Under the pieces are notes generated by a model. It had not been told where the DNA came from and searched no databases. It saw only the letters and a program-made list of their open reading frames with translations. Made by a program: the position numbers and the translations under genes. From Melastoma dodecandrum (lineage: Eukaryota > Streptophyta > Magnoliopsida > Myrtales > Melastomataceae), in assembly GCA_029817715.1 (NCBI GenBank), contig JARUPY010000089.1, positions 1,302,001 through 1,366,000 on the forward strand: DNA of 64,000 nt, written 5' to 3'. This document shows, in pieces, positions 38,067 through 50,313 of the stretch (within the stretch, counting starts at the first letter, position 1; each line of letters opens with the position of its first letter).

Positions 38067-41000
38067 CTACACGGGAATCCTTTTCAGGAAGGCGGAGATC
38101 GGCATCCCGATGAATCCGAAGAATATACTGAAGAACCATTGGACGAACGTGAGGGGAGTCGTGTTCGCGAAAGTTCCCAGGTACTCGACGATGATCACTT
38201 GGAATAAGACAGTGCAGGCCAGCACCATGACGAAAACGTGGTTATCGAGTATGCCCTTCAGTACGTCGGTTTCCTCCATTTCCCTCGAGTTTACCTCGTT
38301 GAAGATCTGCGAAAACCAAATGAGGTTGAGGAGGTTCCTGGACCAGGGCGTTGGGAAAAGAATTGAGATCCTACCTGGCAGAAAACGAACGTATTGAAGA
38401 TTAGCGTGCTTAGGGCGACATCAGAGTCTGGCCCATCGAGCCGGAACAGCACCTTGCCCTTTGCTTGGAGATGCCACAGGACGAGGAACTGATAGAGAGA
38501 CTGTCCCAGTATGTTCCTCCACATGACGTTGGTTATGAAGTTACCCTTTCTGCCTACAGGAGGGTGCTTCATTAACTTGTCGTTCGGTGGCTCGGTAGCG
38601 AGCGCAAGGGCTCCCAGTGTGTCCATGATCATGTTCACCCAAAGCAGCTGGACGGCAGTCAGCGGCGCGCTTCCTGTCAGAAGTGACATCTTATTAGACC
38701 TTTGATTCTTGGGTAACGTAGGCGGGTTCGATTGTGGCACGAATTTACCGTTGTAGCACGCGGATGAGAAATTGACGATCAGAGCGACCACGTTGACAGT
38801 GAGTTGGAACTGTACGAATTTCTGAATGTTGATGTACACCGATCTTCCCCATTTGGCGACTGTCACAATTGTGGAGAAGTTGTCGTCGAGGATGATGACA
38901 TCGGCGCTCTCTTTCGCAACCTGATATAAGAATACTCGGTGCTTAAGAACACTAGACATGTCTGATGCGCTAATATCTCAAGTTACATGAAGTTGTTACT
39001 AACCTCTGTCCCGGCAATGCCCATTGCGAGCCCTATATCTGCCTCATGGAGTGCCGGTGCATCATTCGTCCCATCACCTGTCACAGCTACGACTTCATCG
39101 AATGTTGTCCGCAGCTGCTTTACTAGCGTGTGCTTGTCCATGGGCGAAGATCGAGCCATCACCTGGAATTTTCGGCAAAAAGGTACTTAGTATTTATATG
39201 GCTTCTGATTACATTGGCCGTCGAGCATACAACTACCTGGATCTTCGGGATGATTTCAAGCATTTCCTCCTGGCTTTTCTCCCGAAATTCTGGACCTTCG
39301 ATAGCGAGACCGTCCTCCGTAAGGATCCCACATTCCCTGGCTATTGCCTTCGCAGTGTTGATGTTATCTCCCGTGACCATCCTCACAGTGATGCCTGCAG
39401 CACGACAGACTGCGACTGATTCCTTGACGCCCGGCCTAACTGGGTCCTTTATGCCAACAATTCCGATGCAGGTATATCCCGAGTCTGGGATGGGATCTGT
39501 GTCGGGGAATCCATTGTCCAATTCCTTGTAGGCCAGACAGAGCGTGCGCAGGGCCTCCCCTGCAAATTGATCTATGGTGGCCTTCAGGTGGTCCATCGAT
39601 GCCACATCAAGGGGAATGATTTCGCCGTCCTGATCCAAATACTTGTCGCAGGCTGCTAATACGATCTCGGAAGCACCTTTGCAATGAGCCCTTAAACCTC
39701 CCCCGGGAAGCTCGACGATCACTCCCATTCGCTTTTTAGTAGAGTTGAATGGCTCGACCTTTACAAGCTTCACAGCCTGTCGTTCAGATACAAAGTTTCC
39801 GCCGAGAGATAAGCCGAACTCCAATATAGCAGTTTCAGTGGGCGTCCCGAGTATTTCATGCTTTCCGCTCTTGTTAACCACCACTTCTCCGCCCGTGTTG
39901 CTAAAAATCGACTGCAGGAGAAGCTTCAGTGACGAACTGGGGATATCGGAAGCAGAACACTTTCGGTGTCTGCCCACTTCCCTCACGTCCGTGCAGATGC
40001 AGGATTTCACTACAGTCATGTGGTTCGTCGTGAGCGTGCCCGTCTTGTCACTGCAAATGCTAGTTGCCGAGCCCATTGTTTCACATGCTGCGAGATGACG
40101 AACTAATGCCTTATCGTTCATCATCTTCTTCATGGCAAAGGCAAGGCTTAGAGTCACGGCTAACGGCAAGCCCTCTGGGACGGCAACCACTACAATTGTT
40201 ACTGCGATGGCAAAGTACTCCAAAGTCTCTAGTGCCTCGTCTCCCAACCAGCTTAAATAACTCCCCTCTTGCCATTTTCGGACGATCATTTTCTGCATTA
40301 GCACTGCAAAAGTCACAACGGCGAAGAACAGGCCAACTTTGCCGATTATGGTCGCCACCCCATTCAGCTTAACCTGTAACGGGGTTTCGTCGTCCCCGCC
40401 TTCACTTAGAGTTGCCATTAACTTACCCCACTGAGTTCTCATCCCGACGGTAGTGATCAGCATCTTGCACGAGCCGTCGCGCATCTTCGTCCCTGATAAC
40501 ATGAATGGATTTTCGGAACTCACAATGACCGGCTCACTCTCTCCCGTCAAACTAGACTCGTCGATCGAAACCGAGAATCCCGAAACAAACAATCCATCCG
40601 CAGGCACTTGGTCCCCAATAGATAGATGCACGATGTCTCCCGGGAGTAAGTCGTATATCGACAACTTTTGCCTGCACCCGTCTCTCGTGACTTGTACGGA
40701 GATCTTCTTCTTCTCGTTGTCCAGGTCTCGGAACTGCAGTGACTGGCGATAGTCGCTGGTCGCAGTGACGAAGACGACCAGTAAGATGCTAGCGACTATC
40801 CCAAGACCATCATGGGCGCCATGCGGCCATCCCTCCATTGCGATTCCAACTATCAGAGACACCAGAGCGCAGACTCCCAGAATCATCAGCGTCATATCTT
40901 GTAATGCTTCCCAGACAAACAGCCAGAAGCTCTTCGGTTCGCTCTCTGCAAACTTGTTGATCCCAAAGAGTTCTTGTCTCAGGCTGAGCTTTTCGTCGTT

Positions 41001-41673
41001 GGTGCTCAACCCATTGCTGGTCGAGGTTCCCACTTTCCCCGCCAGGCCTTCAACTCCACCATGAAATTTAACCTTCTTAATGTCGTGACACTCCACTATC
41101 GATGCCAGCTCGTCGGCACAAATACCGAATCCCGCCGCCTTAACTTCATGGGGGACTGTGTAGTCGCTTGGCGAAACACCTTGTATGAACTGAAAAGCGG
41201 CCTTTGAAACCAACACGGCGACCCTCAACTTCTCCTGCGGCGCCACCATGTCGACGAACATCAGAAGGTTAATGATCGATCTCTTTAACATTAAAGTTCA
41301 AAACTACTACTAATCCAGCGCCATAGAACAGCTGGTCCCAGACGTCCAACAGAACGCCTGGACTCACACGGCGCGATCGGGGGATCTCCTCATAGTTACT
41401 GAACGCGGGGTGCATGGTTCATCAGATTTGACGCAGCCGTGAATACTGAACGCGTAAAGTAGTAAAAAAACGAAGAGAGGAGGGGGAAGGAGGACAGACG
41501 TGATTGGTGCGGCGCATGGCGGCGGCCTCGTAACGCTTGGAGAGGTTGGCGGTGAAGCGGAAGCGGCGCTTGGGGTTCTTGACGACCCCGCAAAGCTTCC
41601 TCCAGCGCTCGAGGACGTCCTCGGACGTGTGCTTGGGCTTGACGTCGAAGTTCTCATTGAGGTAGCTCTCCAT
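38067..41673 (-). CDS. ACA2: Autoinhibited P2B-type Ca2+-ATPase, ACA2-like
   Basis: Exons (minus): 41673-41500, 41234-39237, 39162-39004, 38920-38749, 38673-38375 and 38306-38067, giving 1013 residues. The N-terminal autoinhibitory/calmodulin-binding segment is [20 protein letters not shown] and [24 protein letters not shown] (actuator), PEGLPLAV (M4 calcium site), [11 protein letters not shown] (phosphorylated Asp), KGASE (nucleotide site), MVTGDN and [11 protein letters not shown] (hinge) follow; M5-M10 come after. The protein ends [13 protein letters not shown], almost as ACA2 does. It pumps Ca2+ out of the cytosol (ACA2 is in the ER), activated when calmodulin binds the N-terminus. Exons 4 and 5 are separated by a 75-nt stretch that is open and in frame; it is treated as an intron because the M5-M6 loop is otherwise invariant. 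Confidence 0.95.
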
Positions 41674-43294
41674 AACTACCCCCTTCCGGCTCCACCTAAA
41701 ACAAAGAACAACCACAAAGGGCAACGAACAAAGTCCACCTTCTTAATCAACCTTCTTCTCACGACCGATCGGGTGACCCAGGAATGTTGAAGAATGGGAT
41801 TGTTGGGGGTGGGGGCGTTTAGGGGAAGGACATGGAGGAAGGAAAGAGATGGTGTTTGGGAGGGGGGGGGGGGGTGTTGTGGTACGTTGGATCCGAAAAT
41901 TCATGCAGGAGTTCCGACAAAACTCTTTTAGTTACTCCTGATGTCCCCCCACTCCCAACGTTGTCGGAGACTTGTTCTCACCACATCCTCTCCCTCTCCC
42001 ACCAATCTCAAACCCCTCTTAACATCCTTGTCCTCTATGCTGCGTTTGGTTTTCATTGAAAAACTCCGGGGAAAATTCGAGCTCGAGCTAATGTTGTTTT
42101 CTTAGCATATTGTACGAAATAGGTTGATAAAACTCAAAATTCATTAATTATTAACAAGAAATTGATGTTAGTGAACACTAGTGGCGAGGAGTTTTATATG
42201 GAAATATAGTTAATTTAAAAGTCATAATACTTACTTAAATTACGAGACGTTTTTTATTTTTTTTAGGGAAAAAAATATTGAGAATTGACTATGAGAATGG
42301 TTAAACTCTTGAGTTTCCCTTGTAACAAAGACTCTAACCAATTAAGCTAGAATGTTTTTTTTGTCTAACTTTTTGACGGGTTTTGAAAACTCGTCTCTTC
42401 TTTATCTAGTTAAAAGGTCGGGTTTTTGGACGCCCCTCTTTTTTGCTAAGTGTTGGGTGTTTGAAAACCCGTCGTCTTTATATTTTAAGAGGCGCGACGG
42501 TAAAATTGTATTTTACGAAATTTGAACCGTATTTCGTAATAAAACGAACCGTATTTCTGTACAAAATTCGGAATCAGGGGACGGACGTAGCCATGCCTCC
42601 TAGATTTTAGAAATTGTCGATTTTAGGCCAAAAATTTTTTACTTTTTAAAATTTCATTCATTAAATTTTTATTTGGCCCTCCTAGGTTTAATTCGGCCTT
42701 GAAATAAAATATTTTGGCTTCACCGCCGGTGAATACTGGATTCGTTTTTTCAAATAATTCAATAATGCTAATATCGAGTTCGTCCGACAAAATTAAAGAA
42801 CTCAACCCCTCTAGGTCGGTGGTCATTTTCTCGAGGCAAATTCGAACAACACATAACTCTTCGTAAATTAAACTCGTCCACCGAGTTTTTAGCATTAATC
42901 AAGGAATTTTAAGCCAATTTTCCCTCTTTGCTATTTCAAAATTTTCTTCTGACACGCCTTTTCTTTTTCATTAGTTTTCCTACTTAACCAAACACAGCAC
43001 TAACTAATCTATTATTATAGGGTGAAATTCATTTAGTCAAATGTGGTCGAATCTGCCGTCCAAGAAACCACGTCCCCAGACCACATCGACGGTTGGGATT
43101 GTCCCGTCACGAATAAAGCGTCACTGTGGCTGTCACTCGGAGACCGCATTCCCATCTTTCCACAGCAGCCGAGCCCTCAGCCCTCAGCCATTTCTTGTCC
43201 ACCACACTAAAAAGAAGAGAAATCCCACCTTCGTCCCCTCCTTCCGTCTCCCAAATCTCTCCGCCTTCGCCTTCGCCTTCGCCGGAGGAGTAAG
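41674..43294. other. Divergent interval between ACA2-like and VDAC genes
   Basis: 5' leaders at each end. The middle (about 42060-42900) is repeat-like: it has palindromic CGGG...CCCG motifs at 42375-42395 and 42455-42470, and a tract near 42580-42740 resembling degraded dispersed repeat. No gene is supported. Confidence 0.45.
42375..42475. repeat. Short palindromes (element B)
   Basis: GACGGGTTTTGAAAACTCGTC (42375-42395, 21 nt, printed here as arms GACGGGTTTT and AAAACTCGTC around one G) and GGGTGTTTGAAAACCC (42455-42470) flank a half unit GTCGGGTTTTTGGACG. They resemble the palindromes of elements A and C in layout but not in length. Confidence 0.4.
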
Positions 43295-45370
43295 ATGAGT
43301 AAGGGACCGGGACTATTCTCCGACATCGGCAAGAAGGCCCGAGGTGTTTCCCTCTTCTTCCGCGATTCAATTTTTTTTCCTCTGTCTCTTTGGGTCGGCG
43401 CCGTTAGATTATCGTTTGGTCGTCGTTTGATTGCTTGGGTGGTTTTTTTCCTTTGTGTATCGTTGTTGCAGATATCTTGAACGCGAACTACACCACCGAT
43501 CACAAGTTCTCCGTCAACACCTGCTGCGACGGTGGAGTGGTATGGACTGATTTGACATAGTTTGCTGTTGTAGTCCGATTAAATGGATAGCAGTTGTGAA
43601 AGGTTTGGATTAGGTTAGGTTGGACTCGCTTTTGATGTGTCAGTTTTGGTGTTTGTCTCCCTTGCAGCAGTGGATTATTTTAGACGTGCACTTACCTCTC
43701 GTAATCAGGAGGTTTGATGCCTCTTTTGTTAAATGTTTACTAGCTCTCCGCCTTACTCTGGACAGTACTACGCGTAGGAGTTTGTTCGAAAATGGAGAAG
43801 TAATTTCTTTCTAGGGTTATTCTGATGACGGCATTTGCGGTTAGGTGCGTTTGAATTCTCGCAGGAAAAATTCGTTTCGTGAACTGGAAAAGTACTCCCA
43901 GTTTGTCTAGTTTGATTGCCCTCCCCTTACGAATTTAAATGCGATGGGGTGTGAAATCTAACTTCGAGCATTTGAGATATTTGAAAAGTTGTATCGTAGA
44001 GTCACGTGCTTGCTCTTGAAGATTCTTCAACATATTCCTATATTGATGGTCTGAGTTGCCAGCAGTGAAAAATATTCTTTGATTAAACTAGTTGTTTCTT
44101 GTATATGAAAATTTATCATAGTTAGCAGCAGGTATAAAATCGGAAGTGCATCTTTTACTTGCGTCAAATATAAACTTTTGTTAGTGTTCTGGTTTTCAAC
44201 GTACTTTACTAATATCTATTATCAATAGAACATCTGCTTTAGCTGCTTACGTTGGTTGGATAAAGGTTGACTAGTGCTTTCCCAAGACCCTAGATTCATT
44301 AGCAGCAGCTTCATCATGCGATGCTTATTGATTGTTGCCGCATATGCCTCCTTTTCTTACAGGTCCTAACATCCACAGCAGTGCAGAAAGGTGGCTTTTC
44401 AGCTGGCGATGTGACTGCAAAGTACAAGTATAACAATGCCTTGATTGATGTCAAAGTGGACACAGATTCAAATGTGAGTTTCCTCGATTACTTTCTGTTT
44501 TCCTAGTTTCCGATGACGAAAGGCTATCTTATACAGCTTTATCATGGTACAGATTTTGACTACGATCACCATCAATGAGGTCGTCCCATCAACTAAAGCC
44601 ATTGCCTCATTGAAACTGCCTGATTACAACTCCGGCAAGGTAAGCAGCAAACCATGCATTGTGGGATATATTGAAAGTTGCGGCTTCTTCATGTCATTCC
44701 CCTTGATGATTGCAGTTAGAGGTGCAATATTTTCATCATCATGCAACCATTGCAACAGCTGCAGCGCTGAATCAATCCCCGCTTGTTGATGTTGCTGCAA
44801 CTATTGGTACTCCAACCATTGCATTTGGTGCTGAGGCTGGGTATGACGTGTCATCTGGTAATTTGACAAAGTACACTGCGGGCATAAGTGTGTCAAAGCC
44901 GGAACAATATGCTTCTGTGATACTGTAAGTACCTTGACAAAGTTAGTTTCCCTTCACGATGTGCAGCCTACTGATTATTCTTGATTGAAATATGAAAGAA
45001 AAACTTCCTCGGGCAGAGGACTATGAATGTGATTAGCATAAGGATCTTTCTCGTACTCGACAGGGGCGACAAGGGGGACTCCATCCGCGCGTCCTATGTT
45101 CATTACCTGGATGCTTCTAAGAAGACGACTGCTGTCCTGGAGATCTTCAGGAAGTTTTCAGCGAACGAGAACATAGTCACAGTTGGAGGTACATACGCCG
45201 TTGATAACCTCACCTTGGTTAAAGGGAAGCTGAACAACAATGGGAAGCTAGGTGCTGTGCTGCAGCATGAGATAATCCCAAAGTCCGTGCTGTCAATATC
45301 AGGTGAGATTGACACCAAAGCCCTGGAGAGAGCTCCCAAGTTTGGTCTGTCCCTTGCACTCGCTCCATGA
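43295..45370 (+). CDS. VDAC: Mitochondrial outer-membrane porin (VDAC)
   Basis: Exons are 43295-43343, 43472-43539, 44363-44473, 44553-44639, 44716-44924 and 45064-45370, giving 276 residues, exactly the usual VDAC length. It starts MSKGPGLFSDIGKKARDIL (the N-terminal helix inside the barrel) and ends PKFGLSLALAP, the conserved last strand. The strands between (DVTAKYKYNNALIDVKVDTD, SASFK-like SLKLPDYNSGK) show the alternating pattern of a 19-strand beta barrel. It passes ATP, ADP and small metabolites across the outer membrane. The sequence is more divergent than the abundant 34/36-kDa porins, with NANYTTDHKFSVNTCCD where those have KDYxxDQKFTxxT, so the paralogue class is unsettled. Confidence 0.92.
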
Positions 45371-46276
45371 TTGTGGGTTACGGATCTCCTTTCAGGCTGG
45401 GTTGGCCTCTTACCCTGTATCGGATGGATGTTCTCATGGTGATTGCAGACAAGTTTTCAGAAATAAGGGATACAAATTATTTATTTAGGTAGGGTTGTGT
45501 CTATTGTTTGATACCCTCCTTTGGCATGAAAATTTTGTTCCTGTCAGGAGACATTCTTCTGCTAATTTCGCGATTGCAGGCTACAGAGCCTTGATTTTTA
45601 GGATTAAATTTTGGTGATATTTTTTTTTGGGGGGGAGGGGGGGGTTGCAATTGTTTTAAAGAAGGCTAATGGTAGGTAAGATTGGATGATATATTCGTGT
45701 CCTTCCTCAAGAGGAAACTTACATAATCAATCAACTCCAGCTATCAAGGGCAACAAAGAAATATCAATAACAGGAAAACCACCAGGCATTAGTTTCCCTT
45801 GGCAGCAAGATTTCTAACTAATCCTAGAGGAACCAAAGGAGAAGAGGATACAGAGATTTACCAAGTATCTACAAGCCAAACCAATTGTCCTAAAAACATG
45901 CTAGATATCCACAAACCAAATCAAATTGTCCTAAGCAAAAGAGCTACCCAAATCCACTGCATCCAGCCAGGAGTTCCCAAGAGCTAAGTATTACTACAAC
46001 CAAAAGCTGCAGCTATGCGACCAATCAGCCTCCTATGAATGGAGGACCCTGCCGCGAGGGATTCCACGGGAGTGACCACCCAGAAGGGATCAATGTAGAA
46101 AGACTAAATATTTTGCCTAAACTTTCGTGACAGTCAATGAGAAGAAGTATCAGGGACAAAAGATAACTCAAAAAGGAATATCTCCTCCAATTCCACATGG
46201 CAACTTGGAAAACACTAGCATTCCAGTAGGGAGACCAGACACAGCCCAGAAAGAGAACCAACGCTGATCCGCTCGC
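45371..46276. other. Convergent 3' region, VDAC and RPL26
   Basis: Presumed 3' UTRs plus a G-rich run near 45630-45645; nothing else recognised. Confidence 0.5.
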
Positions 46277-46717
46277 TCAGTCGATGGTCTGCATGATTTC
46301 CTCGGTGGTGAACTTGGTGCCCTTGTCCTTGTCGGAGACCGCCTTCCCCTGAGCCTTCCTCTCCAGCAAGCCCTTCCTATCCTTGTCAAGCCTCAGCTTG
46401 GTGATGACCACCTTGGAAGGGTTGATCCCGACGTCGACGGTGGACCCGTTCACCTTCTCCCTCGTAATCCTCTCCACGTGGATCACCCACTTGCGCCTGT
46501 ACACCTGTACCACCTTCCCCTCCCTTCCCTTGTAAGTCCCCCTCACGACCTGTACTTCGTCGTCCTTGCGCACCGGCATGGATCTGACTTTGTACTTGGT
46601 CCTGAGGTCGTGGCTCAGCGGGGCGCTCATCAGGACGCGGCGCACGCTCGACGGCGCCGTGAAATGAGCCTTCCTGTTCTTGCGGCGGGAGCTCGTCACC
46701 CTCGGATTGAACTTCAT
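46277..46717 (-). CDS. RPL26: 60S ribosomal protein L26 (uL24)
   Basis: Intronless 146-residue frame. [19 protein letters not shown] is the invariant eukaryotic L26 start. The KOW motif follows ([20 protein letters not shown]), then [18 protein letters not shown] and [14 protein letters not shown]. It binds 26S rRNA near the polypeptide exit tunnel of the cytosolic large subunit. Full length for the plant family, with high-GC third positions. The promoter carries a telo-box and a site II element, as in most plant ribosomal protein genes. The absence of introns is usual for plant RPL26 copies. Confidence 0.97.
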   Translation of the reverse strand: MKFNPRVTSSRRKNRKAHFTAPSSVRRVLMSAPLSHDLRTKYKVRSMPVRKDDEVQVVRGTYKGREGKVVQVYRRKWVIHVERITREKVNGSTVDVGINPSKVVITKLRLDKDRKGLLERKAQGKAVSDKDKGTKFTTEEIMQTID

Positions 46718-46989
46718 GGCTGCGTCGGCAACGGCGGCGGCTAGGGCTCACAACGGAGCTAGGGTTTTGGCGAGGAAGACCATTGAGAGTTTATATATTT
46801 TAGGATGGAAATTTTCGATTTGCCCCTTCTAGTTTCACATAATTAAGAAATTATTATTTATTATGTATTAGCCTTTCAAATTGGCCCAACCCAGAGCAGG
46901 TAAATTAACTGGCGGGGGTTTGATTCGATGGCGGTCGTCGTCTCCATATTCCGATCAGGCGGTGGCGCGACGACGAAGAGGAGGAAGAG
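46718..46989. promoter_or_regulatory. Bidirectional promoter, RPL26 / CYP65
   Basis: Only 272 bp separate the two start codons. TAGGGTTT (telo-box, AAACCCTA on the RPL26 strand) lies at 46760-46767 and GGCCCA (site II, TGGGCC) at 46883-46888. Telo-box plus site II is the standard signature of plant translation genes and could drive both genes. Confidence 0.7.
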
Positions 46990-49900
46990 ATGGGGAAGAA
47001 GCAGCACAGCAAGGACAGGATGTTCATCACGAAGACGGAGTGGGCGACGGAGTGGGGCGGCGCCAAGTCCAAGGAGTCCCAGTCCCCCTTCAAGCGCCTC
47101 CCTTTCTATTGCTGCGCGTAAAACCCCGCCTTCAATATCCACTTCCCCATCTTTCTCCTTGTCGTTAGGGGGATTAACGAGCTTTGTGCGTTTCTTGAAG
47201 GTTGACATTCACACCGTTTGAGGACCCGGTTTGCACCGCAGATGGAAGCGTATTTGATGTCATGTGAGCATGTTTGCCCTATTGGGTTCTGCTTTTAATT
47301 TCAGGGTTTTTTGATGCGGACTTGTTTTAAATTTTGGGGGGTTGGATGTGTTGTAGGAATATTATCCCTTATATCAGGAAGTATGGGAAGAATCCGGTGA
47401 CTGGAGCCCCTCTCAAGCAGGAAGATTTGATCCCCCTCACCTTTCACAAGAACTCTGAAGGTATGAGGAGAGTCCTGGAATGAATTCCTCCTCTGTTTGG
47501 ATGTGAGCTTAATTTCATTGTAGATGAAGCGTCTCCTAAGCCTTTTCTAGAATTTAGAGTTAACAGTGGGGACGTCCTGGGACAAAGGCTTTGGTTGAAT
47601 TTCTCAGCATTGATTTACTGACCGGGAAGATTTTGTGAGTTGTAGTGTTGCACTGTTTTTTTTTCTACCCATGATTCTATATTTATCACCTTGTGACCAT
47701 TTGTAAAGCATTCTTGTACCATGCTTTCCCTGATGATGCTGTTGACCATTTGTTTATTGAACTATTCTTCATGCTCAGCATACTTGGCCCTGACCAGTTT
47801 CTACCATTTCTTGATATGATGCAGGCGAGTATCAGTGTCCGGTGTTGAACAAGGTTTTTACTGAGTTTACCCATATAGTAGCTGTGAAGACTACTGGGAA
47901 TGTCTTTTGTTATGAGGTTCATTCATTGTTCACTGGGTAGACTTGTCACGGTCTTAATTTTCCTTAATATACTCGACAGTTTGGCTTTTGTTAGGCGGTC
48001 AAAGAACTGAACATAAAGACCAAGAACTGGAAGGAACTGCTTACGGATGAACCATTCACGAGGGAAGACTTGATAACTATTCAGGTGATTTAGATTTTCC
48101 ATGATTGGGAATTCAATTTGGCTGGAGAGTAGTGAGAGAAAATTTTTCATGTCACTTAATTTGCCCTTCCTTTTGTTCTTTGCAGAATCCGAATACTCTA
48201 GAGAGTAAAGCACTCTTGGACTTTGATCATGTGAAGAATAGTCTGAAAGTTGACGACGAAGGCAAGAAATTTGTTTTCTAGAATTAGGATCTGGTTTTGC
48301 CCCTTTGTTGTGTTAATGACTGTGCTAGTTTTTCTTTCCAGAGTTAAACAAAATGAATGATGATCCAACATACAACATAAATGTCACCGGAGACATTAAG
48401 CAGATGCTGAAAGAGCTCGGGACAGAGGAAGGGAAGCAAACCGCATTGCTTGGAGGTGGTGGGAGCAAAGCGCAGAATGAAAGAGCAGCTGCACTTGCTG
48501 CCATACTAGCTGCGAAGTCTCGTGCTAAAGAGGATAGTCATTCTGACTCAAATGGCGAAGTTAAAACCCAACAGGCTTATAGTATTGTTGATGCGGCCTC
48601 CGCTTCGGTACATGGAAGAAGCGCTGCGGCAGCCAAGGCCTCAGCAGGTGACAAAACAACTGCACGAATTGCCTTGCATATGGCTGGCGAGAGGGCTCCT
48701 GTGAATGCAAAGATGGTTAGTTTTCCTCATATCGACTACTTAAAATTTTATAAGTTGGAGACACAGTTGGAGGTTCATTTGCCAGGACCCACGGATTTAG
48801 CTGATTACAGTACAGCGATGAGTAATTCGGACTTAAAAGAAAGAGTCAGTCATGCCATTTCTATGCATAGAGCGCCCTCCCGCTATTCATGTATATGTAT
48901 ATAACCTTAGCTTGCAGAAAAAGAGAGTATTAAAGTAAACATGCAGGCAACTTAAAATCGCATGTGTGGTTGGTGTTCATTATCGTGAACTTTCCTCTTT
49001 GGCTGTTGCCTTGGGCAAAATACTGTTATAATGGGACATGAATGGTTGCATGGAAGTGTTATTATTCTGCTGGCCTAGTTGAAATGTAGTTTTGGTTTTA
49101 GGAGATTGATGGGTTGAAGAATTTATGTTTTTCCAGAAGTTGTAGATTTTAATTGTAGTTTCAGGGCTATCATTTCAGGTGAAGAGCCGCTTCACAACAG
49201 GTGCCGCATCACGATCCTTCACATCTACCTCATTTGATCCCGTCACAAAAAATGAGTATGAATACATCAAGGTTGAGAAGAATCCAAAAAAGAAAGGATA
49301 TGTTCAGTTGCATACAACTCATGGTGATCTGAACATTGAACTGCATTGCGACATTGCTCCCAGAGCTTGTGAAAATTTTATTACACTTTGTGATAGAGGC
49401 TATTACAATGGAGTAGCATTTCACAGAAGCATAAGGTAGTTTGAAACTTTCAGATGCTTTCAAGCGTTTCACAGAATTCATCATTGCTAACATCACCGTT
49501 TGATATTATCTCGTTAACATTGTTGAAGGAACTTTATGATTCAAGGTGGTGACCCTACTGGGACCGGCCGAGGAGGTGAATCGATTTGGGGGAAGCCCTT
49601 CAAAGATGAAGTGAACTCGAAGTTGCTTCATTCCGGAAGGGGTGTCGTGAGCATGGCAAATAGCGGTCCTCATACCAATGGTTCACAGTTCTTCATCCTG
49701 TACAAGTCAGCAAATCATTTAAACTTCAAGCATACTGTTTTTGGCGGAGTTGTGGGAGGTATGATGACCCTGACAGCAATGGAGAAGGTTCCTGTTGATG
49801 ACAATGACAGGCCTCTGGTAAGTCCTCTCTCATACCGAATCTCAGTTCGCAGATACGCTTGATCATAAACTACTCGTGACTGAGGTGTTTCATCTTAATT

Positions 49901-50313
49901 CATTCTTGTGCAGGAAGAGATCAAGATAACCGGCGTCACAGTTTTCGTCAACCCTTACACGGACCCTGATGAAGAAGAGGAGAAGGAGAAGGCCAAAGAA
50001 GAGGAAGCTGCGGGCGACAAAGACAGCGTAGGGTTTCTTGTCCCGTGGCCTTGATTTCATTGTCACCGTTGGATTGATAATGATGGGAAATGGTCCGTAA
50101 CTGATTTCATTTCAGGACAAAGTTGGGTCCTGGTACAGCAATCCCGGTGCTTTGCCAACCGAAGCTGGAACGGCCGGCGGCGGGGGTGTGGGGAAATACT
50201 TGAAGAATGCTCGAGCAAGCGCCGACAATGGGTCGAACACGGACACGGTAGTAAAGAGGCAAAAAACTGGGGCTTCCGGTGGAGGAGGATTTAAGGACTT
50301 CTCCTCGTGGTGA
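46990..50313 (+). CDS. CYP65: U-box cyclophilin CYP65 / PUB49 (peptidyl-prolyl isomerase)
   Basis: Eleven exons: 46990-47117, 47201-47263, 47357-47460, 47825-47916, 47995-48084, 48186-48261, 48342-48715, 49179-49435, 49529-49817, 49914-50027 and 50116-50313; 594 residues. [20 protein letters not shown] is the conserved start. A U-box (about 43-105, [20 protein letters not shown]) is followed by a second cysteine-free RING-like region, a linker, and a cyclophilin domain (about 340-500; [35 protein letters not shown]). It ends GFKDFSSW. The human relative PPIL2 joins the spliceosome and has ubiquitin ligase activity; plant CYP65 also links to histone marks and RNA polymerase II transcription (family knowledge). 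Intron 6 uses a GC donor. All other junctions are GT-AG. Confidence 0.95.
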
